From NCBI GenBank assembly GCA_900769945.1, contig CAAGIO010000017.1:7544-71543 (forward strand): a stretch of DNA of 64,000 bases. The letters are read 5' to 3'. The DNA is from Bacteroidales bacterium. GTDB taxonomy: Bacteria > Bacteroidota > Bacteroidia > Bacteroidales > F082. Shown in pieces: positions 7,819 to 17,600 of the stretch (position 1 is the first letter of the stretch; each line of letters begins with the position of its first letter). The position numbers were made by a program, and so were the translations under genes. The notes below the pieces were generated by a model that did no database searches, had not been told where the DNA came from, and saw nothing but the letters and a program-made list of their open reading frames with translations.

Positions 7819-8748
7819 TCATTCGTAAAGAGCCAAGGTGTTGCGGAGCATTTCGCGGATTTCATCGGCTAATGACTGAGGGCTAATAACCTTCAAGTTA
7901 TTCGATTTGCTAAGCAGATGGCTACGGAAGTCGAGAGTGGGGCGGATAAAGAGTTCAAAATCCTCATAGTCGTCTCCCGAAGCGATAGAGCGTTGGGAGT
8001 GATGCAGGGGCAAGTCGCGCATGTAGAAGCGTTCATTACCGAAAGCGCGTATGACCACACGTTCGGCTAACGTGCCGTCGCCAGAAAAGACACCCCAACA
8101 TTCTGAGAAATAGTCTCTTGCATCGAAGTCAGGATCTATCTCAAACTTAATGTTAGTGAGTTTCACATCGATTATCCTGTCGAAGGCGTATAGGCCGAAG
8201 TAGTTTCTTTCTGGCTTATCTTTGGTGGCGGCTCTGAAGAAATGAGCGAGCACATACCATCTCTGCTTAAAAAGTTTGATACAGTAAGGCTCGAAATCAA
8301 CACAAGTAGGGCTGTCTGTATTGCCATATTTTCTATAAACAACCTCGATGCGCACCTTTTTCTTCATTGCAAAGATGATGATATTCAGGAAATCGTTGCA
8401 TGGGACATTTTCAAGGAGTATCCTGTCATTCATCGCCATGGCTTCGCTAACCATATTGCCGACAGAAATAGTTGACAACATCCAATTCTGAACAGTGTCG
8501 CCATTAAGAACATCTTCATTTTCAATAAAATACCTGTATCCGTTACTCCTGTCGCAGCTGATAAAAAGCCCGAAGATGTCCTCTATTGCCTCTCTATGCC
8601 TATGGAAGGTGGATTTTGCAAGTTCCACTCCCCCGCTCATCTCCGTATCAAGCCACTTCTCTTGTATCTCGTCAAAAGATATTTTCCTGTATTTCCTGAT
8701 TGTGTTTAGCAACCAGATATACTCTTTTAGCTGTTCGTAAACCTTCAT
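7819..8748 (-). CDS. WYL-domain transcriptional regulator (copy 1)
   Basis: A 309-residue protein with an N-terminal helix-turn-helix-like region (residues ~1-70, with ELAKSTFHRHREAI) and a WYL ligand-sensing domain (~130-215, core EPYCIKLFKQRWYVLAHF). A C-terminal WCX-like extension (LPLHHSQRS, FELFIRPTLDF) ends the protein. WYL proteins regulate stress and defence genes by sensing nucleic acid or nucleotide ligands. It follows the macrodomain gene with a 5-nt gap, so the two are almost certainly co-transcribed. The gene at 11061-11999 is a clear paralogue with the same layout and several identical motifs. Confidence 0.9.
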   Translation of the reverse strand: MKVYEQLKEYIWLLNTIRKYRKISFDEIQEKWLDTEMSGGVELAKSTFHRHREAIEDIFGLFISCDRSNGYRYFIENEDVLNGDTVQNWMLSTISVGNMVSEAMAMNDRILLENVPCNDFLNIIIFAMKKKVRIEVVYRKYGNTDSPTCVDFEPYCIKLFKQRWYVLAHFFRAATKDKPERNYFGLYAFDRIIDVKLTNIKFEIDPDFDARDYFSECWGVFSGDGTLAERVVIRAFGNERFYMRDLPLHHSQRSIASGDDYEDFELFIRPTLDFRSHLLSKSNNLKVISPQSLADEIREMLRNTLALYE

Positions 8749-8753
8749 AACTA

Positions 8754-9254
8754 TCAGTCATTCATTAATCTACGGTAGAAGGCGGCGTCGGGCTCGCTGA
8801 AACAGCAAATCACAACCTCACCATCATAACCATTTGAAATACATTCATTTATTGTATCCAACGCAACACGTGCGGCTTTATCTTTCGGATAGTGATAAAC
8901 ACCTGTGCTAATACAAGGGAAGGCAATACTTTTCACATTAAATTCTTCGGCAAGAGAGATGGCCGTCTTGTAACAAGATGCGAGCAGCGTGGGCTCATTT
9001 TCATCTCCATAATATATTGGTCCGACGGTATGTATTACATATTTACACTTAAGGTTATATGCTGCTGTGATTTTGCTTTCTCCGGTCATGCAGCCTCCGA
9101 GAGTCCTACATTCCTCAAGAAGTCCCGGTCCCGCGGCGCGGTGTATAGCTCCATCAACGCCGCCTCCGCCCAACAACGAGTTGTTTGCCGCATTGACAAT
9201 AGCATCTACTTCAAGTTTTGTTATATCACCAACAATAAGTTTTATCTGTTTCAT
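8754..9254 (-). CDS. Macrodomain protein, O-acetyl-ADP-ribose deacetylase type
   Basis: A single macrodomain of 166 residues that should bind and hydrolyse ADP-ribose derivatives. GDITKLEVDAIVNAANNSLL and GGGGVDGAIHRAAG are the ADP-ribose-binding loops with the conserved Asn and Asp. ISTGVYHYPKDKAA is the second phosphate loop. This pattern matches MacroD/YmdB enzymes that remove O-acetyl-ADP-ribose or ADP-ribose from acidic residues. It sits directly upstream of a WYL regulator, and that neighbourhood hints at a link between ADP-ribose chemistry and transcription control, which is inference. Confidence 0.92.
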   Translation of the reverse strand: MKQIKLIVGDITKLEVDAIVNAANNSLLGGGGVDGAIHRAAGPGLLEECRTLGGCMTGESKITAAYNLKCKYVIHTVGPIYYGDENEPTLLASCYKTAISLAEEFNVKSIAFPCISTGVYHYPKDKAARVALDTINECISNGYDGEVVICCFSEPDAAFYRRLMND

Positions 9255-9343
9255 AATATTTTTATAATTTTAAAGCAAAAAAATGTCAGAACATCTGAAT
9301 AATAATAAGATAATATTGATAATCAGTACATTACCATCAAGAA

Positions 9344-10459
9344 TTATCTGTCATAATAGCCACGCATATTCATCTCGCAAGCCGAGAAGTATTTGTACTT
9401 GTCAAAGTCAAGTGGGTAGTCCCAGCAACCAAGTTGATGGAACATGTTTCCTCCGAAGCCCTGTTTAAATTTGAAAAGCCCGTACATAGGGTGGGAAGGG
9501 TCGGGATTTGGGGCGACGCCGAACATGTCGTATTCCCTACATTTGTAGGCTTTGGCAATCTGCATCGCCTTCCACTGCAGAGCGTATGTGGGCATGACAT
9601 TCCTGAATGAGGATGACGAGGCACCATAAAGATAAGTGGCACGATGGGCAGAGAGCACAAGGAACATAGCCGCGAGCGGCATCTCATCATAATAAGCTAT
9701 CAGCAGTTGCACGTCAACATCATCATCACACATTCCCATTTTCGAGGCAAACATCGAATGGAAGCAGTTGAAGTCGTTGAGTGTCAAGCCATTCCTTGCA
9801 GCCGTCTCCTTATATAGATTATACCATGTCTGAAGTCCATCAATTCCCACCGACCTTACTTCGACGCCTTTGTTTAGTGCCAGCCTGATATTATAGCGGG
9901 TCTTAGGCTTCATGCGTCCCAATATCGTATCCTCATCTGCCGTCAGGTCAACAACAATAGTGTTTGCCGGGAGGATATTATTGTTTGATTTATAGAGGTT
10001 ATGATTTACAGTGCCGTAGTTGAGCTTCATTTCTTGGAACACCTTCTGAGGCTCACCCCGCCAGTTGCCGTTTTCATCAAAATCATCCTCCTTGCACCAG
10101 TGCGACTCCCAGTTTAGGTCATAGCGCAAGGCAATGCAGTTCTTGGGGAGATAGGAACGAAGTATCTCCGACAGTTCTTCAAGGAACACACCCTGCCTGT
10201 TCTCCGAGGGCTCAATCTCCGGTCCGTAAGGCACGTATGCGACATAGTCCTCGTTATTAATATATTGGTAAAACATGATAAAGTCGGCATTCGTTGAAGA
10301 ATACCCTCCTACACCTTCGTAAATGTCACGATTCCGCACATTAAACTCGTATGCGCATGAGTGTAATCCTAACCTTTCCTTCACCTGCGACCAAAAAGAG
10401 GTCTGCTGTACGATAGGAGTACTGTATGCATCAAAAATATTCTTTGGTTCAATAATCAT
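9344..10459 (-). CDS. FemAB/FemX-like peptidoglycan bridge aminoacyltransferase
   Basis: A 371-residue soluble protein of the FemAB superfamily, which carries two GNAT-like folds. Members attach amino acids from aminoacyl-tRNA to peptidoglycan precursors. Supporting stretches are QQTSFWSQVKERLG at the N-terminus, MKPKTRYNIRLALNKGVEVR (FemX-like core), AMFLVLSAHRATYLYGASS and LQWKAMQIAKAYKCREYDMFG near the C-terminus, then GLFKFKQGFGG. The specific amino acid and acceptor are unknown. It is 89 nt upstream of the macrodomain gene on the same strand and could lead that operon. Confidence 0.85.
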   Translation of the reverse strand: MIIEPKNIFDAYSTPIVQQTSFWSQVKERLGLHSCAYEFNVRNRDIYEGVGGYSSTNADFIMFYQYINNEDYVAYVPYGPEIEPSENRQGVFLEELSEILRSYLPKNCIALRYDLNWESHWCKEDDFDENGNWRGEPQKVFQEMKLNYGTVNHNLYKSNNNILPANTIVVDLTADEDTILGRMKPKTRYNIRLALNKGVEVRSVGIDGLQTWYNLYKETAARNGLTLNDFNCFHSMFASKMGMCDDDVDVQLLIAYYDEMPLAAMFLVLSAHRATYLYGASSSSFRNVMPTYALQWKAMQIAKAYKCREYDMFGVAPNPDPSHPMYGLFKFKQGFGGNMFHQLGCWDYPLDFDKYKYFSACEMNMRGYYDR

Positions 10460-11060
10460 TTCAACAGCAGTATTTTGTTATGATGAATAATAAAGTGTGC
10501 AAAGGTACACAATAAATCTCTCATTACCAAATATTTATTATTACTTGGCTTTCTGCTGATTATCATTGCCCAATGAGCCAACACTCTCGTTTTTCCAAAG
10601 TCTTTCCCTCCCTCCCCACCATACACTTCGAGTTCATGCTCTTTGTAAGGCAGCATTTCATGAAGCAGACAGGCATTCGGTCACCATCCATTCTCGATTA
10701 GGCTTGAGCTGTGATGCACTGAGGTCACCAAACCAACGCCACACCATCGAGACTGAAGAAAGACTTCTCCGCAACAGCTTTTACCTATAACAACTGATTA
10801 TCAATGGGTTTGACACAGATATAGAATTATTAGCGGACACCAACGAGACTTGATGTCAGGTCGAGGGAAAATGCCTCTGTTACAAATAATCCGACTTCTC
10901 TGTCACCTTTGCCGTGGCAAAAATCCATTAAGACTACCGACACCAAAGATTGGAATAAAGCCGGAAAGCCAATCTCTTCGGCACAGGCCATCTTACACAT
11001 TCAGACTTGAAAGCGGAAGAAACGGCTTGGCGTCATAATGATGCAGTCATGGTATGCTGC
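10460..11060. other. Intergenic region without a recognisable gene
   Basis: About 600 nt between the FemAB start and the second WYL gene's end. Short open frames exist but none has codon use, start context or similarity I would defend. No strong hairpin with a T-run was found. Confidence 0.55.
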
Positions 11061-11999
11061 TTACGGATATAGTTCCATTGCATCATAGAGCATTCCTTTT
11101 ATCTCCGATGCAATAGCCTCAGGCTCAATAACTTTCAGTGTGTTACAACGTCGGAACAGTTCAGTTTTCAAGTCATTCGTCGGCCTTAATTTTAGTTCGA
11201 AATCGGAATAATGTTCCGTAATCTGGATTTCCTTTTGCGAATGGTGCAGCGGTAACTCCCGAAGATTCTGAACCTCCAAGCCAAAAGCCCTGATTAGGAT
11301 GCTTTGAGGTTTTAAGCCCTCATCGACGATAATGCCATAACTGTCGCTAAAATACTCCCTCGCGTCAAAGCCTTCATTTACAACGAACTTTATCTTCGTG
11401 GGCTTCAGTTCTTCTATTTGGTTCAGCGCGAAAACCGAAAGGGTGTTCGACTCCTCATTATCCAGGTCATCCTTCTTGCCCGTCCTAACATTATGATTTC
11501 CAAGTATGAACCACCGCTGATGGAACAGTTTGACACAATATGGCTCGATGATATACTTTGTAGGCATGTCACTATAGTACTCATGATACGTTATCTCTAT
11601 CTTCTCCTTCCTATTTATTGCGTCAATAACCTTGAAAAGATGCTCGCTAAAAGGTATCTCCTCCAATAGGACATAGTTGTTTATAGAAATCCTCTCAATA
11701 ACGAAGTTGTTGACCGCCAAGGTAGAAAGCATCCATTTCTGGATACTGTTGTCCGACAACACCTCATAATTCCCAATGTAGTATTTGTATCCGTCCCTAT
11801 AGTCGCAGTCGATGCAAAGCCCGAAAATGTCCTGAATAGCGTTCTTGTCACGCACAAAAGTGGAACGCGTCATCTCGACACCCTCGCTGATCGCTGTACG
11901 GCACCACAGCTGGTTTATCTCCGAGAAAGTGATTCTCTCGTATTTCTTCAAAATGTTTATCAACCAGATGTATTCCTTAAATTTTGATGAAGCTGTCAT
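11061..11999 (-). CDS. WYL-domain transcriptional regulator (copy 2)
   Basis: A 312-residue paralogue of the protein at 7819-8748. Both begin with KEYIWL near residue 8, share STF plus an IFGL helix around residues 50-65, and contain EPYCxKLFxQRW in the WYL core. Here the core is EPYCVKLFHQRWFILGNH. The C-terminal LRELPLHHSQKEI and FELKLRPTNDL match the WCX-like part of copy 1. The N-terminal region carries the putative helix-turn-helix. It is monocistronic, flanked on both sides by ~600 nt without genes. Ligand and targets are unknown. Confidence 0.9.
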   Translation of the reverse strand: MTASSKFKEYIWLINILKKYERITFSEINQLWCRTAISEGVEMTRSTFVRDKNAIQDIFGLCIDCDYRDGYKYYIGNYEVLSDNSIQKWMLSTLAVNNFVIERISINNYVLLEEIPFSEHLFKVIDAINRKEKIEITYHEYYSDMPTKYIIEPYCVKLFHQRWFILGNHNVRTGKKDDLDNEESNTLSVFALNQIEELKPTKIKFVVNEGFDAREYFSDSYGIIVDEGLKPQSILIRAFGLEVQNLRELPLHHSQKEIQITEHYSDFELKLRPTNDLKTELFRRCNTLKVIEPEAIASEIKGMLYDAMELYP

Positions 12000-12551
12000 T
12001 TTTTTGATTTTTGATTACTTACTATTTTTCTCACAATTATTGACGTATTTTCTTAACAATCTTGATTATCGCCTCGCCCTCAATTCAACCCCACGTCTTC
12101 CTTGTCATCCTCACTAAGCCATTGCCTATCTCCTCCTTCAACGATTACCAATATTGTGGCAAAAATAATGAAAGGGTGTTCCAAAATCTGACACAGCATG
12201 AAAATATTTTTAAAAAAATCTAATCCGCATTTAAAACCGTTGTTAATATTTTACAAACACATTGATTATCTTTATATTAAATCAGCCCCAAGACTTTATC
12301 AATTTTGAAAAAATATTGTCACCGACAGATATAAGCGGATAAAATGAATTGAATGGTGTTTTCAGTACAAAGAGGGTTCTGTCAGCATTCTATAATGATT
12401 ATTGGGAAAACCGCACACTGCTTGACAAACGGAATGACAGCACAAAAGTTCATTTTTACATTAGGTATGGAAAGGAGCAGAGTTCTTGACAAGGGGAAAT
12501 ACGCCGACTAAATAATGGAAGGGAAAGGAAATTGGCGCAAGGTGGAAAAAA
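12000..12551. other. Intergenic region without a recognisable gene
   Basis: About 550 AT-rich nt upstream of WYL copy 2. No convincing reading frame, RNA gene or repeat is visible. The right end merges into the terminator of the MazG/POT operon. Confidence 0.5.
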
Positions 12552-12579
12552 TCCCGGACAACAGTTACATTATCCGGGA
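12552..12579 (-). terminator. Rho-independent terminator of the POT-MazG operon
   Basis: Read on the minus strand: TCCCGGA, a 14-nt loop, TCCGGGA, then TTTTTT (down to ~12546). The perfect 7-bp GC-rich stem and T-run sit just after the MazG-like gene's stop. Confidence 0.9.
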
Positions 12580-12585
12580 CAGTGA

Positions 12586-12942
12586 TTATTGCGTTAGTTT
12601 CTTATTTTGGAGATGTCGGCTTTTGTCTCGTGAGGACTTTTTCTGAAGGTTTCTCTTGAAGGCGTCAGTAAGATCGACACCTGTCTGATTCGCGAGACAC
12701 ACCAAGACCCAGAGGACATCAGCGAGTTCGTCGCCGAGGTCTTTATCCAAATCAGAATCCTTGAACGATTGTTCCCCGTATTTTCTTGCGATGATACGGG
12801 CCACCTCGCCCACTTCTTCAGTAAGAACGGCCATATTGGTAAGCTCGTTAAAATATCTTACTCCAACGGTCTTAATCCATTCATCTACAATCTCTTGCAT
12901 TTCAGCGAGAGTGATATCAGCATTCAGATGTTGCATTTTCAA
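12586..12942 (-). CDS. MazG-like nucleotide pyrophosphohydrolase
   Basis: A 118-residue all-alpha NTP pyrophosphohydrolase of the MazG/dUTPase-like superfamily, which hydrolyses NTPs to NMP and pyrophosphate. The metal-binding pattern is EEVGEVAR (ExxE) in helix 2 and GDELADVLW (ExxD) in helix 3. The start could be the ATG at 12942 or the second ATG two codons later. Either way it overlaps the end of the POT transporter gene by about 20-26 nt, which suggests translational coupling. Its nucleotide substrate cannot be told from the sequence. Confidence 0.88.
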   Translation of the reverse strand: MKMQHLNADITLAEMQEIVDEWIKTVGVRYFNELTNMAVLTEEVGEVARIIARKYGEQSFKDSDLDKDLGDELADVLWVLVCLANQTGVDLTDAFKRNLQKKSSRDKSRHLQNKKLTQ

Positions 12943-14599
12943 GGCGTTTCATCATAAAGAGCATAAACAAGGCGGAGATGACGCACAGAACAATCAGCAC
13001 GCCCCAAATCATGACGAGGGAGAGTCCTGTGTTCCAGATAGAGCTAATGACAGAGGTGAGGTAGTTACCTATAGCGCAAGCTCCGAACCAGAGGCCCATC
13101 ATGATGCCTTTAAGTTTAGGAGGTGCCACCTTCGAGACGAAGGAGATACCCATTGGGCTAAGGAGGAGTTCACCGAATGTAAGTACCAAATATGTAGTTA
13201 TCAGCCAGTTAGGAGACACGAGTACGTTGCTCACACCGCCTGTCTCACTTAATTCTTTTGGAGAAGGGAGACCTACGGAAGCGAGAGCCATCACTCCGAA
13301 ACCGAGAGCGGCGACGAGCATACCCATAGCAATCTTCCTCGGTGCCGAGGGTTCTTTCTTCCTTTTAGCGAGAGCACTGAAGAGGGATATTGATACAGGG
13401 GTGAGAGCCACCACGAAGAACGGCCCGAACTGCTGGAATATCTGGGGAGAGAGTGACACCACGTCTTCCACATTAGCAGCCTTATACCACACACCCGCTA
13501 CTGAAGCGGCGAGAACGACTGCTGAGATGATTCTTCCTTTAATGTTATCACTTTGGAACAATTCAAAGACGGCATAAACACCTATTGCGATAAGCACGAG
13601 GGTGATGACGTCGAAACCTATTCTTGTCCAGCCTGTTGCGAAAGGCTCTGTATAGTCGCGTGCGAAATAAGTAAGGGTCAGACCGCACTGCTGGAACGCC
13701 ATCCAGAAGAAGATAACGACAGCGAAGACGAGGCAGAGAGCGACGACGCGTTCCTTTGTCTGTTTTGGAGTCAGCTCGACGACATTCTCATCTTTTGCTA
13801 CAGAAGATTTTTTGCGAACATCAACATGTTTGAAAGTGCTTCTGAATCCGAAATAGATGGCAATAGATATTATCAATGAGATACATGCTACGCCGAAGCC
13901 GTAGCTATAAGAGAATGAGAGGGAATTGATATAGTCTGAACAGAAGGCGGCCATATCGCCAGAGAACCCGCCTTGTTGGGTGGCGAGGGCCTGAAGACGT
14001 GACAAGCCGTCAGCGGAGATGCTCCCGTCAAGATACTGGTGCGCAAGTGAAGGGATATTGGCATCATAGCTGTACCCGTACTTGTCCAAGAACAGGTTTG
14101 TCACCGCCGTTGCCGCCATAGGTGCGAACATCGAGCCGATATTGATAGCCATATAGAAAAGGCTGAATCCGCCGTCACGGGCAGAAGAGTATTTAGGGTC
14201 GTCATACAGGTTACCCACCATAACTTGGAGGTTGCCCTTGAACAGTCCTGTTCCCACCGCGATACACAGCAACGCGCCTACCAACATCGTCATCGCAGTG
14301 CCTCCCGCAGCGTCTTTCTGTATGAATAACAATAGATAACCAACAAACATAACTATTATTCCAGTGACGACGGTCTTGCCGTATCCCCAGAACTTGTCTG
14401 CAATGAAACCACCTAAGATAGGCATGAAATATACAGCTGCGAGAAACCCGCCATACAGCTGTCCGGCGGTCTCTGCCGACAAACCAAATTTAGCTTGCAA
14501 GAACAATACAAATATCGCAAGCATGGTGTAATAGCCGAAGCGTTCGCCGGTGTTGGCAAGTGCTAAGGCGTATAATCCCTTGGGATGACCTTTAAACAT
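12917..14599 (-). CDS. POT/PTR-family proton-coupled oligopeptide transporter
   Basis: A 560-residue MFS transporter that takes up di- and tripeptides with protons. ANTGERFGYYTMLAIFVLFL at the N-terminus is the PTR2 signature containing the ExxERF-type motif (NTGERFGYY). GGFIADKFWGYGKTV is the MFS loop 2-3 motif. FSLFYMAINIGSMFAP is the second PTR signature. The membrane segments are distributed through the length with an extended middle loop. A peptide importer suits the amino-acid fermentation genes in the window. Confidence 0.94.
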   Translation of the reverse strand: MFKGHPKGLYALALANTGERFGYYTMLAIFVLFLQAKFGLSAETAGQLYGGFLAAVYFMPILGGFIADKFWGYGKTVVTGIIVMFVGYLLLFIQKDAAGGTAMTMLVGALLCIAVGTGLFKGNLQVMVGNLYDDPKYSSARDGGFSLFYMAINIGSMFAPMAATAVTNLFLDKYGYSYDANIPSLAHQYLDGSISADGLSRLQALATQQGGFSGDMAAFCSDYINSLSFSYSYGFGVACISLIISIAIYFGFRSTFKHVDVRKKSSVAKDENVVELTPKQTKERVVALCLVFAVVIFFWMAFQQCGLTLTYFARDYTEPFATGWTRIGFDVITLVLIAIGVYAVFELFQSDNIKGRIISAVVLAASVAGVWYKAANVEDVVSLSPQIFQQFGPFFVVALTPVSISLFSALAKRKKEPSAPRKIAMGMLVAALGFGVMALASVGLPSPKELSETGGVSNVLVSPNWLITTYLVLTFGELLLSPMGISFVSKVAPPKLKGIMMGLWFGACAIGNYLTSVISSIWNTGLSLVMIWGVLIVLCVISALFMLFMMKRLENATSEC

Positions 14600-14631
14600 G
14601 TTTTAGAATTTTTAGATTAATACATTATTTC

Positions 14632-17600
14632 CTATTCATATCTTACCTCGTCAATCATTATCCAGGCCTTTTCACCCTTATAAGGATGTTTCTCAGGAAG
14701 GACTCCGTAGTTCTTAACTATCACCCTGATGTATCTCACATCCTTAGCGTACACTTTCGCACGGGCATCGCCTCTTACGTTAGGGTTGCCAGCGAACACC
14801 GGCATTTCTGCGACGACAGGCTCGCTGAAGGTGACGCCGTCAGACGATGTCGAGACCAGCACCTCTTTGGGTGACAACACCCACGAGTCGGGAGAGATGG
14901 CGAATCCCACATAAACCTTCTCCATATCAACGGCTTCGGAGAGCTCGATAAGAGCGTCCATGTCGTCACCTTGGAATCCAAGCCAGTTGTCTCCCCACAC
15001 GCCTACAGTGCCGAACTTTTTGTCCATGAGGGCGATATCCTTATCTTTGGAGTAATTCTTCGATGGCTCGGTCTTGAATGTAGTACCGGAGATGACAATC
15101 TTCTCAAATGTGTTTGTCATTGTAAATGAGGGTGTTGCATCAGCGGCGAAAGCCTTGGCCTTCAGCGTGACAGTATTATTCATTGTGAATGGGCCTTTAT
15201 ATAATATAGACTTCCTTGTTGGCTCGCTTCCATCGAGAGTATAGTAAATCTCAAGATTATCAACACCTTCGGCGGTTAGTGTCACCTCCATCGGGCTGTT
15301 GAACTTCTCGATATTTGTAGAGAATTGAGGCACAGGGCACTGACTTGACACGTCAAACACATTCTCCTGATACAGTTTCTTCGGGTTTGTTTCTTTGTTA
15401 GAGAACGGGCGAATCCTGAAGGAATATTCGTACATGGCGTTCTTAATGAGATATTTGTCGAGGGCGTCGGGGCCGCAAGTGGCTGTGCCGAGCGGAGCCT
15501 GTTTGTGGTCGATATTAACTGTCCAGAACGGGGCGGTCTTAATCTGGTTTATCCTCTCTGCTTTTGTCAGCTCCTCATCAGAATACTGGTACATACTGAA
15601 GTTAAGGTTCTCCTTACCGCTTACGAAGATTCCGTTGCCGTCCCTGTCTGTCAGGGCGAACCATCTGACATCGCTGCGGTTGCCGCTTTCCTGCGGCTCC
15701 TCGTGCATCTCGAACAACGAGGCGGCATCAACAGAATAGACTCCTACCCTTCCGGCCATGTCCCTGTCAGGATAGTTCTCGGTGTCTTTTCCGAAATAAG
15801 TGACACGGTTGTATCGCAGCGGTATTCTCATCTGTGTCCCGACCTTGGCAAAAGTCTCGACCCTTGCTGTCGGCTGTACGTTAAGGGTGACAACCACGTT
15901 ACCAAAGCCATCGATGACGTAGGTCTGTCCCGTCCTTACGACAACCTCGTCATTGGCGTTCACGAGTTCCAAAAGCACCGTCACGGCGACATGTCCGCCA
16001 TCTATCCTCCTCACCTCAAAATGCTTGTTCTCGTTTGGTCTGAGGTTATCGAGTCCGGCAGCCGTCCATTTCTTACGGGCATTGCCGTCAACATCGTCGT
16101 TAAGTGTAGGGGCACGCCAGAAATTAGGTTTTATTGAGCCTTCAAGAAGCTCGTTATCTCCATATTTGAATGATGAAGGGATACCTTCTTTCTTATTTAT
16201 TGTAAAGCTGAATCCCTTATTGCTCACCACGATAGCGTCTGCGGTCTGTCGCACATCGACTTTTGGTGCGTCTTTAACTTCAACAGGATTAGCAGAAGGA
16301 ATATCGAGTTTAAACTGTTCGTAAGCCACCTCCCTTGCGTCTTTCACGAAAGAGAAATCAATGAAATACTCGACATTAGGGGTGCCGGTCACCACACCGT
16401 CAACAACATTCGCGACTGGGACAGGAATCTTCACACTTACCGATTGTCCGGGGGCGCAATCCACATTGAGTTTGTTATTCTGCAGTTGTCTCTCGTTAGT
16501 GTAGATGGAGTAAGAGCATTCAAGCTCATTTAAATCGGTGAAATTGAATTTGTTATAAATCTCGAATATGCCTTCGCTGATATTAGTTGGAACTACTTTC
16601 ACATTCTGATAAGCCTTTCTCACCTCAAGTATATGATTATGAGGGATTCTGTCGCTTGTGATAAGCCCGTTGATGCAGAAGCTGTCATCATCACCGCAGT
16701 CCGGGATCTCGCCGAGGTCACCGCCGGCGGCATACCAATTTTTCTTAAGGTCGTTGTCGAACAGCACTATCGACTGGTCAACAAAATCCCAGATGCAGCC
16801 ACCTTGAAGCTGAGGATATTTCTCAAACACCTCCATGTAGTCTTGCAGTCCGCCGCAGCTGTTACCCATGGCATGGCAGTATTCGACCATGATGAAAGGT
16901 CTGTTTAGGCTGTCAAGATGTTCAATGGCAAAGCGTTCGAGATAGTCAACGCTTGAGTACATGAGGCCGATGAAATCAGTGTTATAGTCATAGATGGCGC
17001 GTTCGCAAATCACAGGGCGTGAGGTGTCGCGCCCTTTCATCCAGTCGTAGCACGCCTTGGTACACACACCGTTGCCGCATTCGTTACCGACCGACCACAC
17101 AATGATAGACGGATGGTTCTTGTCGCGCTCAAGCATATTCCTGCATCTGTAGAGGAAAGGCTCTTTCCATTCTTCCTTCTTAGCGAGGCTGTTTACGCCG
17201 TAGCCTTGAGGATGAGACTCATTATTAGCCTCATCGATGACGTAGATGCCGTATTTGTCGCACAGTTCATACCAATAAGTATCATCAGGATAATGGCATG
17301 TGCGGACAGTGTTGATATTGTTTTCTAACATTATCTGGACATCTTGCTCCATAGTCTTACGTGAGACATATTGACCTGTCGCGCCGGAATGTTCGTGGCG
17401 GTTCACGCCTTTGACCATAATAGGCTGTCCGTTAACTTGAAGCAGTCCGTCTTTAACCTCGGTGGTGCGGAAGCCTACCTTCGCGCCAACGCTCTCAACA
17501 ACAATGCCGTCCTTGTCCTTGATTCTGATAACGAGGTTATAGAGGTTAGGTTTCTCTGCTGACCAAGGAAGCACCTCCGGAATAACGGTTTTCTCAATAT

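Noticed and set aside
10456..10656. 66-codon minus-strand open frame before the FemAB gene
   Set aside because: It overlaps the leader of the real gene, has no family likeness and looks like chance in a gene-free stretch.
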